Shown piece by piece: positions 50,940-60,962 of a DNA stretch of 64,000 nt. The stretch's first letter is position 1; the number at the start of each line of letters is the position of its first letter. The position numbers were made by a program, and so were the translations under genes. The DNA comes from Streptomyces antibioticus. Lineage in GTDB: Bacteria > Actinomycetota > Actinomycetes > Streptomycetales > Streptomycetaceae. The notes under the pieces were generated by a model. The model was not told where the DNA came from. It saw only the letters and a program-made list of their open reading frames with translations, and made no database searches. The stretch lies in the NCBI RefSeq assembly GCF_001514065.1, contig NZ_KQ948428.1, forward strand, positions 125,305 through 189,304, given 5' to 3'.

Positions 50940-52114
50940 GCCGGCACCTCCAGCGGCAGTTCCGCCCGTACCGAGAAGCCGCCCTCCGCGCGCGGAGCCG
51001 CCCGCAGCGTGCCGCCCAGTGCCGTCACGCGTTCGTTCATGCCCCGCAGGCCGATGCCCGGCGTCACGGGGCGGCTCGGGTCGGCGTTGCCGTCGTCCTC
51101 GACCACCACCGTCACGCATTCCTCCCCGTAGGCCAGCCGTACGCCCACCTTCGCCGGCCCCGCATGCCGCGCCGCGTTCGTCAGCGCCTCCTGGACGATG
51201 CGGTACACAGCCCGGTCGACCGTCGCCGCCAGCGGCTTCTCCTGCCCCTCCAGGGTCAGTTCCACCGCGAGGCCGGCGGCCCGCGCCCGCTCCACCAGCA
51301 CCGCCGGGGTTCCCGTGGGCTCGTCCGTGCGCAGCACCTCCAGCGTGGCCCGGAGTTCGCGCATGGCCTCGCCGCTCGCCTCCTGGATGGCGAGCAGGGC
51401 CTCCGGCACATCCTCGCCGCGCTTGCGCGCCAGGTGCACCGCAACGCCCGCCTGGAGCTTGACGATCGAGATGCTGTGGGTCAGGGAGTCGTGCAACTCC
51501 CTGGCGATGCGCAGCCGTTCCTCGCCCGCGCGGCGCAGCGCGACCTCCTCGCGGGTGCGTTCCGCCTCCAGGGCCCGCTGTTCCGTCTGGCGGAGGTAGG
51601 CCTGCCAGTTGCGGTCGGCGAGGCCCGTCACGACCGCGCACAGGAACCAGCCCATGAGCAGCGCGGCCTGCTCGACGATCTGCCGGGTCGTCGGACCGGT
51701 CGCGAGATACGCCACCAGGAACACCCCGCCCGCGACGGCCGCCCACGCGCGGTGCCCCACACGGGCCGCCACATGACTCGCGGCGATGACGGGGAGAGCG
51801 GCGGGCGGGCCCGGGTGGGCATGCAGGACGTACGCCGCGCCGCTCGCCGTCGCGACGGCCAGCACCGCCCTGGGCGCCGTGCGGTACAGCGCCAGGGCGG
51901 CCGACGCGACCCCGATCAGCGCGTAGTCGGCGACGGTCGTGTCCGGGTCGAAGGCCGCCGTGACCCCTACGAGGGTGCCGACGAGGACCGCGAGGGTCAC
52001 ATCGACGAGCCGCTCACGCGCGGCCACCCGCGTAGCGGCACCCGCACCCGCCCGCGTCCCCGTCCCAGTCCCCGCCGTCGCTCCCGCAGCCGCCCCGCCC
52101 TGGATCCCGCTCAT
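50936..52114 (-). CDS. sensor histidine kinase (NarL-type pair)
   Basis: A 392-residue HisKA_3-type kinase. About four to five membrane segments lie at residues 35-165. The phosphorylation site is H208 in RIARELHDSLTHS, and the ATP-binding HATPase region contains VQEALTNAARHAG and GIGLRGMNERV. The first 30 residues are a low-complexity Gly/Ala/Thr stretch. The stop overlaps mini-ORF 1, which in turn leads to the response-regulator gene. The signal sensed is unknown. Confidence 0.9.
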   Translation of the reverse strand: MSGIQGGAAAGATAGTGTGTRAGAGAATRVAARERLVDVTLAVLVGTLVGVTAAFDPDTTVADYALIGVASAALALYRTAPRAVLAVATASGAAYVLHAHPGPPAALPVIAASHVAARVGHRAWAAVAGGVFLVAYLATGPTTRQIVEQAALLMGWFLCAVVTGLADRNWQAYLRQTEQRALEAERTREEVALRRAGEERLRIARELHDSLTHSISIVKLQAGVAVHLARKRGEDVPEALLAIQEASGEAMRELRATLEVLRTDEPTGTPAVLVERARAAGLAVELTLEGQEKPLAATVDRAVYRIVQEALTNAARHAGPAKVGVRLAYGEECVTVVVEDDGNADPSRPVTPGIGLRGMNERVTALGGTLRAAPRAEGGFSVRAELPLEVPA

Positions 52115-52280
52115 GTCGGCACACTAGACCGCCGTACCGACACCCGCGTCAGCCCTGTGGACAACTCCGCGGCTACTCCCCCCGCAGTAGTCCGGCACCC
52201 CTGCGGCCTAGGCGTCGCAGCGGCAACTCCCTTCCGCCGTACGACGACCCGGACCCCGTCCCCGGCGCACGCTGTCGCCC

Positions 52281-53288
52281 ATGGCCACTTCATTCCGCTA
52301 CACCGAGCCCCTGCCGCCCAAGGCGGCCACCGGACGCACCGCCGAGGTCTACGCGCAGCTCTCCCGTGACTTCGGCATCGACGAGCCGCCCACCTTCGTG
52401 GTGCTGTCCTCCGCGCCGGAACTCCTCGCCGCCACCTGGGCGTTGACGCGCGAGTCCCTGATCGCCGGCCCCGGCGGCCGGACCGGCAAGGAGCTCGCGG
52501 CGCTCGGGGTGTCGCTCGCCAACAAGTGTCCGTTCTGTGTGGACGCGCACACCGTGCTGCTGCACGCCACCGGCGACCACGCCCTGGCCGAGCGCATCGC
52601 CAAGGGACATCGACCGGAGAACGAGGAGCACGCGCGCGTGCTGGACTGGGGCAAGCGCAGCAGGGTGCCCGGCGCGGCCTTCGGCGACGGACCGCTGCCC
52701 TTCTCCCGCGAGGACGCCCCGGGCTATCTCGGCACCGTGCTCGCCTTCCACTTCATCAACCGCGTCGTGTCCGCGCTGCTGACCGAGCAGATGCTGCCGG
52801 GCAACCTCCAGCGGTTCCGCACGGTGCGCAGCCTCGCGGGCCGCACCCTCGCCCGGACCGTGCGCCGCGCCGCCGTCCCCGGCGAGAGTCTCCCGCTGCT
52901 CGACCGTCCCGACCCGGGCGAGGCCCCCGCGTGGGCGGGCGGCACGCCGGTCGGTGTCGCGTACGCGGCGCTGCTCAGGGCCGCCCTGGCGGGCGCGGGT
53001 CTTCTCGCCCGCGACGACCAGGACGTGGTCGAGGAGGTCCTTCAGGACTGGGACGGGGAGCACCCCTCGCTCGCCCTGCCCGGCGTCCCCGGCCGGGACG
53101 AGCGGCCCGGGGCGCGGCTCGTGCTGCTGGCGGCGCTGGCGCCGTACCGGATCACGGACGAGGACGTGGCGGCGTGGCGCCGGCCGGAGCACACCGACCA
53201 CTGCCTCGTGCACCTCGTGTCGTACGGGGCGTTCCTCGCGGTCGACCGGATCGAGTCGGCGTTCCGCCACGACATCGCACGGACATGA
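52281..53288 (+). CDS. AhpD/CMD-like carboxymuconolactone-decarboxylase family protein
   Basis: A 335-residue protein with the AhpD-type active site NKCPFCVDAHT (C83-x2-C86, H90), able to act as a thiol-based peroxide reductant or related enzyme. The fold unit spans about residues 45-115, and a second helical region (155-330) is typical of a two-domain variant. The ATG at 52281 starts the gene; it is divergent from the histidine kinase and may be in its regulon. Confidence 0.82.
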   Translation: MATSFRYTEPLPPKAATGRTAEVYAQLSRDFGIDEPPTFVVLSSAPELLAATWALTRESLIAGPGGRTGKELAALGVSLANKCPFCVDAHTVLLHATGDHALAERIAKGHRPENEEHARVLDWGKRSRVPGAAFGDGPLPFSREDAPGYLGTVLAFHFINRVVSALLTEQMLPGNLQRFRTVRSLAGRTLARTVRRAAVPGESLPLLDRPDPGEAPAWAGGTPVGVAYAALLRAALAGAGLLARDDQDVVEEVLQDWDGEHPSLALPGVPGRDERPGARLVLLAALAPYRITDEDVAAWRRPEHTDHCLVHLVSYGAFLAVDRIESAFRHDIART

Positions 53289-53551
53289 TGCACAGAGAAG
53301 CAGAGGTACATAACAGGACACTCGGCGCGTCTGGTGTGCGTCCACCACGGGCCTCTGTCACCGCACATGCACGGAGCGAGTTGGCACTACCGCCCCACAG
53401 GGACTCGTGTGACACTGGCGTCCCGTCCACAGTGCGGACACCCTCCGCACCACCCCCGTACCGCCCCGTCCTAGGCGCGGGCGAACCCCGCACCGCCCCC
53501 CGTCCGCTGTGCGGACCCGTTCCGCACCCATCCCCCACGAGAAGTGCGCCT
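53289..53551. promoter_or_regulatory. 263-bp upstream region with two similar palindromic 15-mers
   Basis: GTCCAC-AGT-GCGGAC (53425-53439) and the perfect inverted repeat GTCCGC-TGT-GCGGAC (53502-53516) lie 77 bp apart upstream of the DUF3558-like gene. They look like two binding sites for one dimeric regulator. No gene is seen in this stretch. Confidence 0.4.
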
Positions 53552-54211
53552 GTGCGTTCCCTGCCTCTGCCGCTCGCCCTGACCGCACGTCTGTCGCCGG
53601 TCGTCGTGCTCGCCGCCGCCGGCTGGACGCTGTCGTCCGGCCCCGCCTCGACCGGCGACCACGAGTCCGCGTCGAAGGACGAGGGCGGCACCAAGTCGGC
53701 GTCGGCCCCCGCCACCGCGGCGGCCTCGAAGACGTACGCCTCCTCGCCCGCCCCCTGCGCCAGCATCACGGTGAAGAACATCAAATCGCTGGTCCCGGGC
53801 GCCAAGACGGCCGGCAAGGAGATCCCGTCGACGGACACGAAACTCCGCCGCACCTGCTCCTGGAACGCGCTGAAGGGCTACGACTACCGCTGGCTCGACG
53901 TGTCGTACGAGATCACGGACTCGGACGAGTCAGCGGCGAAGACGTACAAGGACCGCATCGAGGAGAAGAGCGGCGGCGGGGCCGTCCCGGGCCTCGGCGA
54001 CCAGGGCTACTCCGTCGTGAACCTCACCACGGAGGACAAGCAGCAGACGCGCGAGGGCGTGGTGATCGTCCAGGCGTCCAACGCGCTGGTGGTCGTCACG
54101 TACAACGGCAGCGACTTCGAGTCGAAGAAGGCACCCGACACCGACGTCATCAACAAGGGCGCGATCAAGGCGGCGAAGGACGCGGTGGCAGCACTGGAGG
54201 GCGGCCAGTAG
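53552..54211 (+). CDS. DUF3558-like secreted or membrane-anchored protein
   Basis: A 219-residue protein with an N-terminal hydrophobic segment (about 3-26), a Ser/Ala/Lys-rich linker, then a folded C-terminal domain in which PCASITVKNIKSLVPGAKT and RRTCSWNALKGYDYRWLDVSYEI give the DUF3558 pattern of two Cys that may pair. DUF3558 proteins are usually lipoproteins, but here the expected lipobox Cys is absent (LAAAGWTLSSG), so it is probably anchored by its uncleaved N-terminus or secreted. The start is GTG 53552, with GAGAAG upstream. Function unknown. Confidence 0.7.
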   Translation: MRSLPLPLALTARLSPVVVLAAAGWTLSSGPASTGDHESASKDEGGTKSASAPATAAASKTYASSPAPCASITVKNIKSLVPGAKTAGKEIPSTDTKLRRTCSWNALKGYDYRWLDVSYEITDSDESAAKTYKDRIEEKSGGGAVPGLGDQGYSVVNLTTEDKQQTREGVVIVQASNALVVVTYNGSDFESKKAPDTDVINKGAIKAAKDAVAALEGGQ

Positions 54212-54228
54212 CAGACCGGCCGCCCTCC
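54196..54228. terminator. Bidirectional terminator between DUF3558-like and NCS1 genes
   Basis: An 11-bp perfect stem (GGAGGGCGGCC, 54196-54206, with GGCCGCCCTCC, 54218-54228) holds the stop codon of the DUF3558-like gene in its 11-base loop. It lies between convergent genes and can serve both. Confidence 0.75.
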
Positions 54229-54241
54229 TGCGCCATGACCG

Positions 54242-55792
<1,551 letters not shown>

Positions 55793-55843
55793 GGGCAGGC
55801 CAATCAGTGAGCGGGACGGGAGAGGCCGTGCGGGGGCCTTGGG

Positions 55844-55878
55844 CCCCTCTCCGCCCCGGGACGGCGGGGGGAGAGGGG
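55844..55878 (-). terminator. Hairpin between the LLM oxidoreductase and the permease gene
   Basis: CCCCTCTCC (55844-55852) pairs with GGAGAGGGG (55870-55878), and GCC/GGC inside extends the stem. On the minus strand this lies between the oxidoreductase stop and the permease start, so it may reduce permease expression relative to the enzymes. Confidence 0.55.
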
Positions 55879-55910
55879 TGTCAAGGTGTGGGGGGTCGGG
55901 GAGGTGGGGC

Positions 55911-56930
55911 TCAGGCGTTGACGGCGGGGATGACCTTCGAGCCGTACGCGTCGATGGTCGTCTCCTGCGCGTCGTGCATGTCGTAGACGGCGAACTGGTC
56001 GACGCCCAGCTCGCGCAGGGCGTTGAGCTTCTCGATGTGCTTCTCGACGGGGCCGATGATGCAGAACCGGTCGACGATCTCGTCCGGCACGAACGCGGTG
56101 TCCGGGTTGTCGGCGCGCCCGTGATGCGAATAGTCGTACCCCTCACGGGCCTTGATGTAGTCCGTGAGTTCGTCCGGTACGGCGGCCGAGTGCTCGCCGT
56201 ACTTCGACACCAGGTCGGCGACGTGGTTGCCGACCATCCCGCCGAACCAGCGGCACTGCTCGCGCGCGTGGGCGAGCGCCTCGGGCGAGTCGTCCGCCGT
56301 GACGTAGGCGGGCGCGGCGACACAGATCTTGACCTCGGACGGGTCACGGCCGGCGGCGACCGCCGCGTCCTTCACCGCCTTCACCATGTACTCGGTCAGA
56401 TACAGGTCGGCGAGCTGGAGGATGAACCCGTCCGCCTCCTCCCCCGTCATCTTCAGCGCCTTCGGGCCGTACGCCGCCATCCATACGGGGAGTTCGGCGT
56501 CCTCCTTGATCCACGGGAACTTGATCACCGTGCCGCCGAGGTCGGCCTCCTGGCCGGAGCCGAGGGCGCGGATGACCTTCATGGCCTCGCTGATGCGGGC
56601 CAGGGTGTTCGGGGTGCGGCCCGCGACGCGCATCGCGGAGTCGCCGCGGCCGATGCCGCACACGGTGCGGTTGCCGAACATGTCGTTGAGGGTGGCGAAG
56701 GTGGAGGCGGTGACCTCCCAGGTGCGGGTGCCCGGGTTGGTGACCATCGGGCCGACCGTCAACTTCGTGGTGTTGGCGAGGATCTGACTGTAGATCACGA
56801 ACGGTTCCTGCCAGAGCACCGCGGAGTCGAAGGTCCAGCCGTAGGTGAAGCCGTTGCGCTCGGCGCGCTTCATCAGGCTGACGACCTTCGAGGCCGGCGG
56901 GTCGGTCTGCAGGACGAGTCCGAAGTCCAT
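55911..56930 (-). CDS. LLM-class flavin/F420-dependent oxidoreductase (TIGR03842-like)
   Basis: A 339-residue luciferase-like TIM-barrel oxidoreductase. DFGLVLQTDPPASKVV, GPMVTNPGTRTWEVTAS, GIGRGDSAMR and WMAAYGPKALKMTGEEADGFIL are typical of F420-using LLM proteins. In this operon its place between hydantoinase and permease is the only redox enzyme, so it may reduce or oxidise the pyrimidine/hydantoin-type substrate; RutA, another LLM enzyme, opens the uracil ring. The exact reaction is unknown. ATG 56930 has AGGAG within the end of hydA, giving a tight link to it. Confidence 0.82.
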   Translation of the reverse strand: MDFGLVLQTDPPASKVVSLMKRAERNGFTYGWTFDSAVLWQEPFVIYSQILANTTKLTVGPMVTNPGTRTWEVTASTFATLNDMFGNRTVCGIGRGDSAMRVAGRTPNTLARISEAMKVIRALGSGQEADLGGTVIKFPWIKEDAELPVWMAAYGPKALKMTGEEADGFILQLADLYLTEYMVKAVKDAAVAAGRDPSEVKICVAAPAYVTADDSPEALAHAREQCRWFGGMVGNHVADLVSKYGEHSAAVPDELTDYIKAREGYDYSHHGRADNPDTAFVPDEIVDRFCIIGPVEKHIEKLNALRELGVDQFAVYDMHDAQETTIDAYGSKVIPAVNA

Positions 56931-56941
56931 GGGCGCCACTC

Positions 56942-58345
56942 CTAGTTGAGGTACTGACAGGTGGAACGCGGGGTGTAGACGCCGTGCCCGGCGTGCCCGG
57001 TGTACTCCCGCTCGGTGATGACGAGTTCGCCGCGCGAGAGCACCGACTCGACCCGGCCGGTGATGCGCTTGCCCTCGTACGCCGAGTAGTCGACGTTCAT
57101 GTGGTGCGTCTCGACGGACAGGACCTGCTCGGCGTGCGGGTCGTAGATGACGACGTCCGCGTCGGCGCCGGGGGCGATGGTGCCCTTCTTCGGGTACATG
57201 CCGAACATCCGGGCCGGGGTGGCGCAGGCGATCTCGATCCAGCGGCGGCGGGTGATGTGGCCGTCGACGACGGCCTGGTGGAGCAGGTCCATGCGGTTCT
57301 CGACGCCGGGGAGGCCGTTGGGGATCTTCGAGAAGTCGCCGCGGCCGAGCTCCTTCTGGCCGACGAAGCAGAAGGGGCAGTGGTCGGTGGAGACGACCTG
57401 GAGGTCGTTGGTGCGCAGGCCCTGCCACAGCTTGGCCTGGTGCTCCTTGGGGCGAAGGGGCGTGCTGCACACGTACTTGGAGCCCTCGAAGTCGGGCTCG
57501 GCGAGGTTGTCGGTCGACAGGAACAGGTACTGCGGGCAGGTCTCGCCGAAGACGTTGAGCCCCTCGTCGCGCGCCCGCGCCAGCTCGGCCACTGCCTCCA
57601 TGGCCGAGACGTGCACGACGTACAGGGGGGCGCCGGCGACCTGCGCGAGCTTGATGGCGCGGTGCGTGGCCTCGGCTTCGAGGAGGGCCTTGCGCACCTC
57701 CCCGTGGTAGCGCGGGTCGGTCTCGCCGCGGGCCAGCGCCTGCTCCACCAGGACGTCGATGGCGATGCCGTTCTCGGCGTGCATCATGATCAGCCCGCCG
57801 TTCTCGGCGGAGCGCTGCATGGCGCGCAGGATCTGGCCGTCGTCGGAGTAGAAGACGCCCGGGTAGGCCATGAACTGCTTGAAACTCGTCACCCCTTCCT
57901 CGACCAGCAGGTCCATCTCCTTGAGCGTCTCCTGGTTCACATCGGAGACGATCATGTGGAAGCCGTAGTCGATCGCGCAGTTGCCCTCCGCCTTGGCGTG
58001 CCAGGCGTCGAGGCCCTCGCGCAGGGAGTGGCCCACGCTCTGCACGGCGAAGTCGACGATCGTGGTCGTACCGCCCCAGGCGGCGGCCCGGGTGCCGGTC
58101 TCGAAGGTGTCGGAGGCGAAGGTGCCGCCGAACGGCAGCTCCATGTGGGTGTGGGCGTCGACGCCACCGGGGATGACGTACTTCCCGGTGGCGTCGATGG
58201 TCCGTTCGCCGGTGAACGCTTCGGCGGCGGACGTGCCCGAGGCGGCGAGGGCGGCGATGCGGCCGTCCTCGATCAGCACGTCGGCGTGGATCTCGTCGGC
58301 CGCGGTGATGACGAGACCACCGCGGATCACGGTACGGCTGCTCAT
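56942..58345 (-). CDS. hydA: D-hydantoinase / dihydropyrimidinase
   Basis: A 467-residue cyclic amidohydrolase. The binuclear zinc ligands H65-x-H67 (DAHTHM), carbamylated K156 (SFKQFMAY), H189 (MHAEN), a third His (VVHVS) and the Asp in STDHCPF are present. It hydrolyses dihydrouracil, dihydrothymine or 5-substituted hydantoins to N-carbamoyl acids, which the nitrilase-type genes next door would then hydrolyse. ATG 58345 begins 46 bases after the first nitrilase gene and ends 11 before the LLM gene. Confidence 0.93.
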   Translation of the reverse strand: MSSRTVIRGGLVITAADEIHADVLIEDGRIAALAASGTSAAEAFTGERTIDATGKYVIPGGVDAHTHMELPFGGTFASDTFETGTRAAAWGGTTTIVDFAVQSVGHSLREGLDAWHAKAEGNCAIDYGFHMIVSDVNQETLKEMDLLVEEGVTSFKQFMAYPGVFYSDDGQILRAMQRSAENGGLIMMHAENGIAIDVLVEQALARGETDPRYHGEVRKALLEAEATHRAIKLAQVAGAPLYVVHVSAMEAVAELARARDEGLNVFGETCPQYLFLSTDNLAEPDFEGSKYVCSTPLRPKEHQAKLWQGLRTNDLQVVSTDHCPFCFVGQKELGRGDFSKIPNGLPGVENRMDLLHQAVVDGHITRRRWIEIACATPARMFGMYPKKGTIAPGADADVVIYDPHAEQVLSVETHHMNVDYSAYEGKRITGRVESVLSRGELVITEREYTGHAGHGVYTPRSTCQYLN

Positions 58346-58391
58346 GGTCCCTCTCCTGCCAGGGTGATGGGTTCGGTCAGGGTGGGTGCGG

Positions 58392-59234
58392 TCAGGGTGC
58401 GGTCAGCGGCGGGTACGCGTCCGGGCGGCGGTCCCGGTAGAACTGCCAGCGGTCGCGGACCTCGCGGAGCTTGGCCAGGTCCAGGTCGCGGACCACGAGT
58501 TCGGTCTCCTTGTCGGAGGCGACCTCGCCCACGAACTGGGCCTCCGGGTCGACGAAGTAGGTCGTCCCGTAGAAGTCGTTGTCGCCCAACTCCTCGACCC
58601 CCACCCGGTTGATCGCGCCGACGAAGTACTCGTTGGCTACGGCCGCCGCCGGCTGCTCCAACTGCCACAGGTAGGCGGACAGTCCGCGCGAGGTGGCCGA
58701 CGGGTTGAAGACGATCTCGGCGCCCGCGAGGCCCAACGCCCGCCAGCCCTCCGGGAAGTGGCGGTCGTAGCAGATGTACACGCCGATCTTCCCGACCTTG
58801 GTGTCGAAGATCGGCCAGCCGAGGTTGCCGGGACGGAAGTAGAACTTCTCCCAGAATCCGGGGACTTGGGGAATGTGGTGCTTGCGGTACTTGCCGAGGT
58901 ACGAGCCGTCGGCGTCGATCACGGCGGCCGTGTTGTAGAGGACGCCGGGCTGCTCCTCCTCGTACATCGGCAGGATCAGGACGATGCCCAGCTCCTTGGC
59001 CAGCGCCTGGAACCGCTTGACGATCGGCCCGTCCGGGATCTGCTCGGCGTACTCGTAGAACGCCTTGTCCTGGACCTGGCAGAAGTAGGGCCCGTAGAAC
59101 AGCTCCTGGAAGCACAGGACCTGAGCACCCTGCGCGGCCGCGTCGCGGGCCGCCTGCTCGTGTACCTGGATCATCGATTCCTTGTCGCCCGTCCACGCGG
59201 TCTGGAAGAGGGCGGCACGGATCACTCTGCTCAT
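58392..59234 (-). CDS. nitrilase-superfamily N-carbamoyl (beta-ureidopropionase-type) amidohydrolase 1
   Basis: A 280-residue carbon-nitrogen hydrolase. The catalytic triad is E44 (FQELF), K118 (GKYRKHHIP) and C155 (VYICYDRHFPE). The segments around the site match beta-alanine synthase / N-carbamoyl-amino-acid amidohydrolase rather than aliphatic nitrilase. It would split the N-carbamoyl acid made by HydA into CO2, ammonia and beta-alanine, beta-aminoisobutyrate or an alpha-amino acid. It shares extensive identity with the second copy at 62243-63085, including the whole active-site layout. Confidence 0.9.
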   Translation of the reverse strand: MSRVIRAALFQTAWTGDKESMIQVHEQAARDAAAQGAQVLCFQELFYGPYFCQVQDKAFYEYAEQIPDGPIVKRFQALAKELGIVLILPMYEEEQPGVLYNTAAVIDADGSYLGKYRKHHIPQVPGFWEKFYFRPGNLGWPIFDTKVGKIGVYICYDRHFPEGWRALGLAGAEIVFNPSATSRGLSAYLWQLEQPAAAVANEYFVGAINRVGVEELGDNDFYGTTYFVDPEAQFVGEVASDKETELVVRDLDLAKLREVRDRWQFYRDRRPDAYPPLTAP

Positions 59235-59352
59235 CGGGACCTCCGGTCGCTCGGTGTGCGAGAAGACTAGGAAGTCCGAAAACGGGCTTTGAGTTGCACG
59301 GTGTCACGTCTGCGGGCGTGCGGCGTGCCACGCTGTCACCCTCTCGTGGGCC

Positions 59353-59392
59353 CATGTTTCACCGCCGTTTTCCCAGGTCGTGGCATGTTTCA
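59353..59392. promoter_or_regulatory. Direct repeat CATGTTTCA, two copies 31 bp apart
   Basis: Exact copies of CATGTTTCA at 59353-59361 and 59384-59392 lie between the PucR gene and the first nitrilase gene, three helical turns apart, the second overlapping the PucR stop codon. A related CACGTTTCA occurs near 63207, upstream of the second nitrilase gene. They are candidate binding sites for the PucR regulator. Confidence 0.45.
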
Positions 59393-60937
59393 GCCCTGTT
59401 GCGCGTCGTGCGCGAGGAGCGCGATGTGCACGGAGGCGGCTTGCTCGAAGTCGTCGAGGTCGACCCCGAGCCGGGTCTGTATCGCTTCGAGGCGCCGGTA
59501 CAGCGCGGGGCGCGACACGTGGTGGAGCTGGGCGGTGCGGGACTTGTTGCGGCCGGTCGCGAGATACGTCCGCAGGACGGCCAGCAGCCCCTCCCCCGGG
59601 CCCGAGTCGCACAGCAGCCCGTCCAGCTCGCGCTCGGCGAAGGACTGCACATGCGGGTCGTCGCGCAACAGTCGTATCAGGCCGCGTAGATGGACGTCTT
59701 TGAGGCGTACGACGGCCGGGAGGTCGAGTGCCCCGGAGGCGACGGCGTCGGCGACGTGCTGGGCCTCGCGCATCCCGGCGGGGACGTCGTCCCAGGCCGT
59801 GCGCGGGTCGGCCGCCGCCACGACCGTCTGGGTCAGCCGGGCCGCGAAGTTCGCCGTCAGGACGGCGGCGTCCTGGTCCCGGGCCAGGCTCAGCAGCACG
59901 GCGGTGACCCCGTCGGCGAGTTCCGCGACGAGCCCCGGTAGCCCCAACAGCCGCAGAACACGGTCGAGTTCGGCCGGGTCACCGTCCCGTACGACGAGCG
60001 GCACGAACGTCCGCCGGTTCACGGGCAGTCCGGCGGCCCGCGCCCGCGGCAGCAGCTGCCGCGCCGGTACGACCCCGCTGACGAGGTCGGTGAGGAGGCT
60101 CTGCGCGGACTGCTCCTCCCAGGTGTGGGCGGAGTTGCCGCCGAGCATGCGGTGCAGGACGAGGGCCTCGGCGGCCCGGTCGGCGAGCAGCCGTCCGGAG
60201 GCGGTGTCGCCGCGGTAGCCGCAGAGCAGGATCTGCCCCCAGCGTTCCCCGCGTCCGCCCAGTTCGGCGCGGATCCAGCCGTCGCCCTCGGTGCCGCCGG
60301 CCTGCCGGGCGATGCGCTCCCAGTCGCGCAGCACGTCGTCCACGGCCGGCCGCTCCCCGGCGGTGGCGAGGACGCGGTGGGCGAGGTTGGTGACGACGAC
60401 CGGGCAGGCGCTGTGCTGGGCGACCTCGTCGAGCAGGCGCTGGAGCGGGGCGCCCGCGGTGATGAGGCCGGTGAGGGAGGTCCGTACGGCTTCGGAGAGG
60501 CTCACGGCGGCGAACTTCCGCCGGACCAGCCGGGACTGCACCTCCTCGGTCAACTCGGCGAAGGGGAAAGGCCGGTGGAGGACGACCATGGGCAGCCCGC
60601 ACCGCTCGGCGGCCCGGCGCATGACGTCCGGCGGGGCCGGGAAGGCCCGGCCCAGACCGAGGACGACGGCCGCGGCCTCGGCCCGGTGCAGCGACTGGAT
60701 GTACTCGGCCTGCGCGCCCTCGTCACCGGCGAGCAGCACCCCGGTGGTGAGGACCATCTCGCCGCCGCTGAGCATGACGCCCACGTCGGCGGCCTCGGCG
60801 ACATGCACCCAGCGCACCGCGCGGTCGAGCTGGGCCGCACCGGCCACCACCTCGGGCTCCCCGGCGAGCACCCGTTCCAGGGTGAGGACCTGGCGGACGG
60901 ACAGGGCCGGTTCCAGATGGTCCAAGGTGGTGGTCAT
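59390..60937 (-). CDS. PucR-family transcriptional regulator of the catabolic cluster
   Basis: A 515-residue regulator with an N-terminal PucR-type ligand domain (residues about 10-130: SVRQVLTLERVLAGEPEVVAG..., AAVVLGLGRAF, GLPMVVLHRP), a central GGDEF-like region and a C-terminal HTH (NKSRTAQLHHVSRPALYRRLEAIQ, about 463-486). PucR of Bacillus controls purine/ureide catabolism, so a hydantoin- or pyrimidine-derived inducer fits. ATG 60937 has AAGGGA 8 nt upstream; ATG 60946 is an alternative. It lies 25 bases after the aminotransferase gene, inside the operon it presumably controls. Confidence 0.88.
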   Translation of the reverse strand: MTTTLDHLEPALSVRQVLTLERVLAGEPEVVAGAAQLDRAVRWVHVAEAADVGVMLSGGEMVLTTGVLLAGDEGAQAEYIQSLHRAEAAAVVLGLGRAFPAPPDVMRRAAERCGLPMVVLHRPFPFAELTEEVQSRLVRRKFAAVSLSEAVRTSLTGLITAGAPLQRLLDEVAQHSACPVVVTNLAHRVLATAGERPAVDDVLRDWERIARQAGGTEGDGWIRAELGGRGERWGQILLCGYRGDTASGRLLADRAAEALVLHRMLGGNSAHTWEEQSAQSLLTDLVSGVVPARQLLPRARAAGLPVNRRTFVPLVVRDGDPAELDRVLRLLGLPGLVAELADGVTAVLLSLARDQDAAVLTANFAARLTQTVVAAADPRTAWDDVPAGMREAQHVADAVASGALDLPAVVRLKDVHLRGLIRLLRDDPHVQSFAERELDGLLCDSGPGEGLLAVLRTYLATGRNKSRTAQLHHVSRPALYRRLEAIQTRLGVDLDDFEQAASVHIALLAHDAQQG

Positions 60938-60962
60938 GGCGTACATCCCTTGCTGCGTACTG

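Larger units (their letters stand above)
50842..50951 (-). repeat. 47-bp tandem repeat carrying ribosome site and GTGA
   Basis: Two full 47-bp units (50905-50951 and 50858-50904) and a 16-bp partial third (50842-50857), read on the minus strand, each start with GGAGGTG, then A/C, then CGGCGTGA. The first unit contains the kinase stop, and the last partial copy contains the regulator start. Unit length minus overlap fits a 17-codon ORF exactly (51 - 4). Confidence 0.85.
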
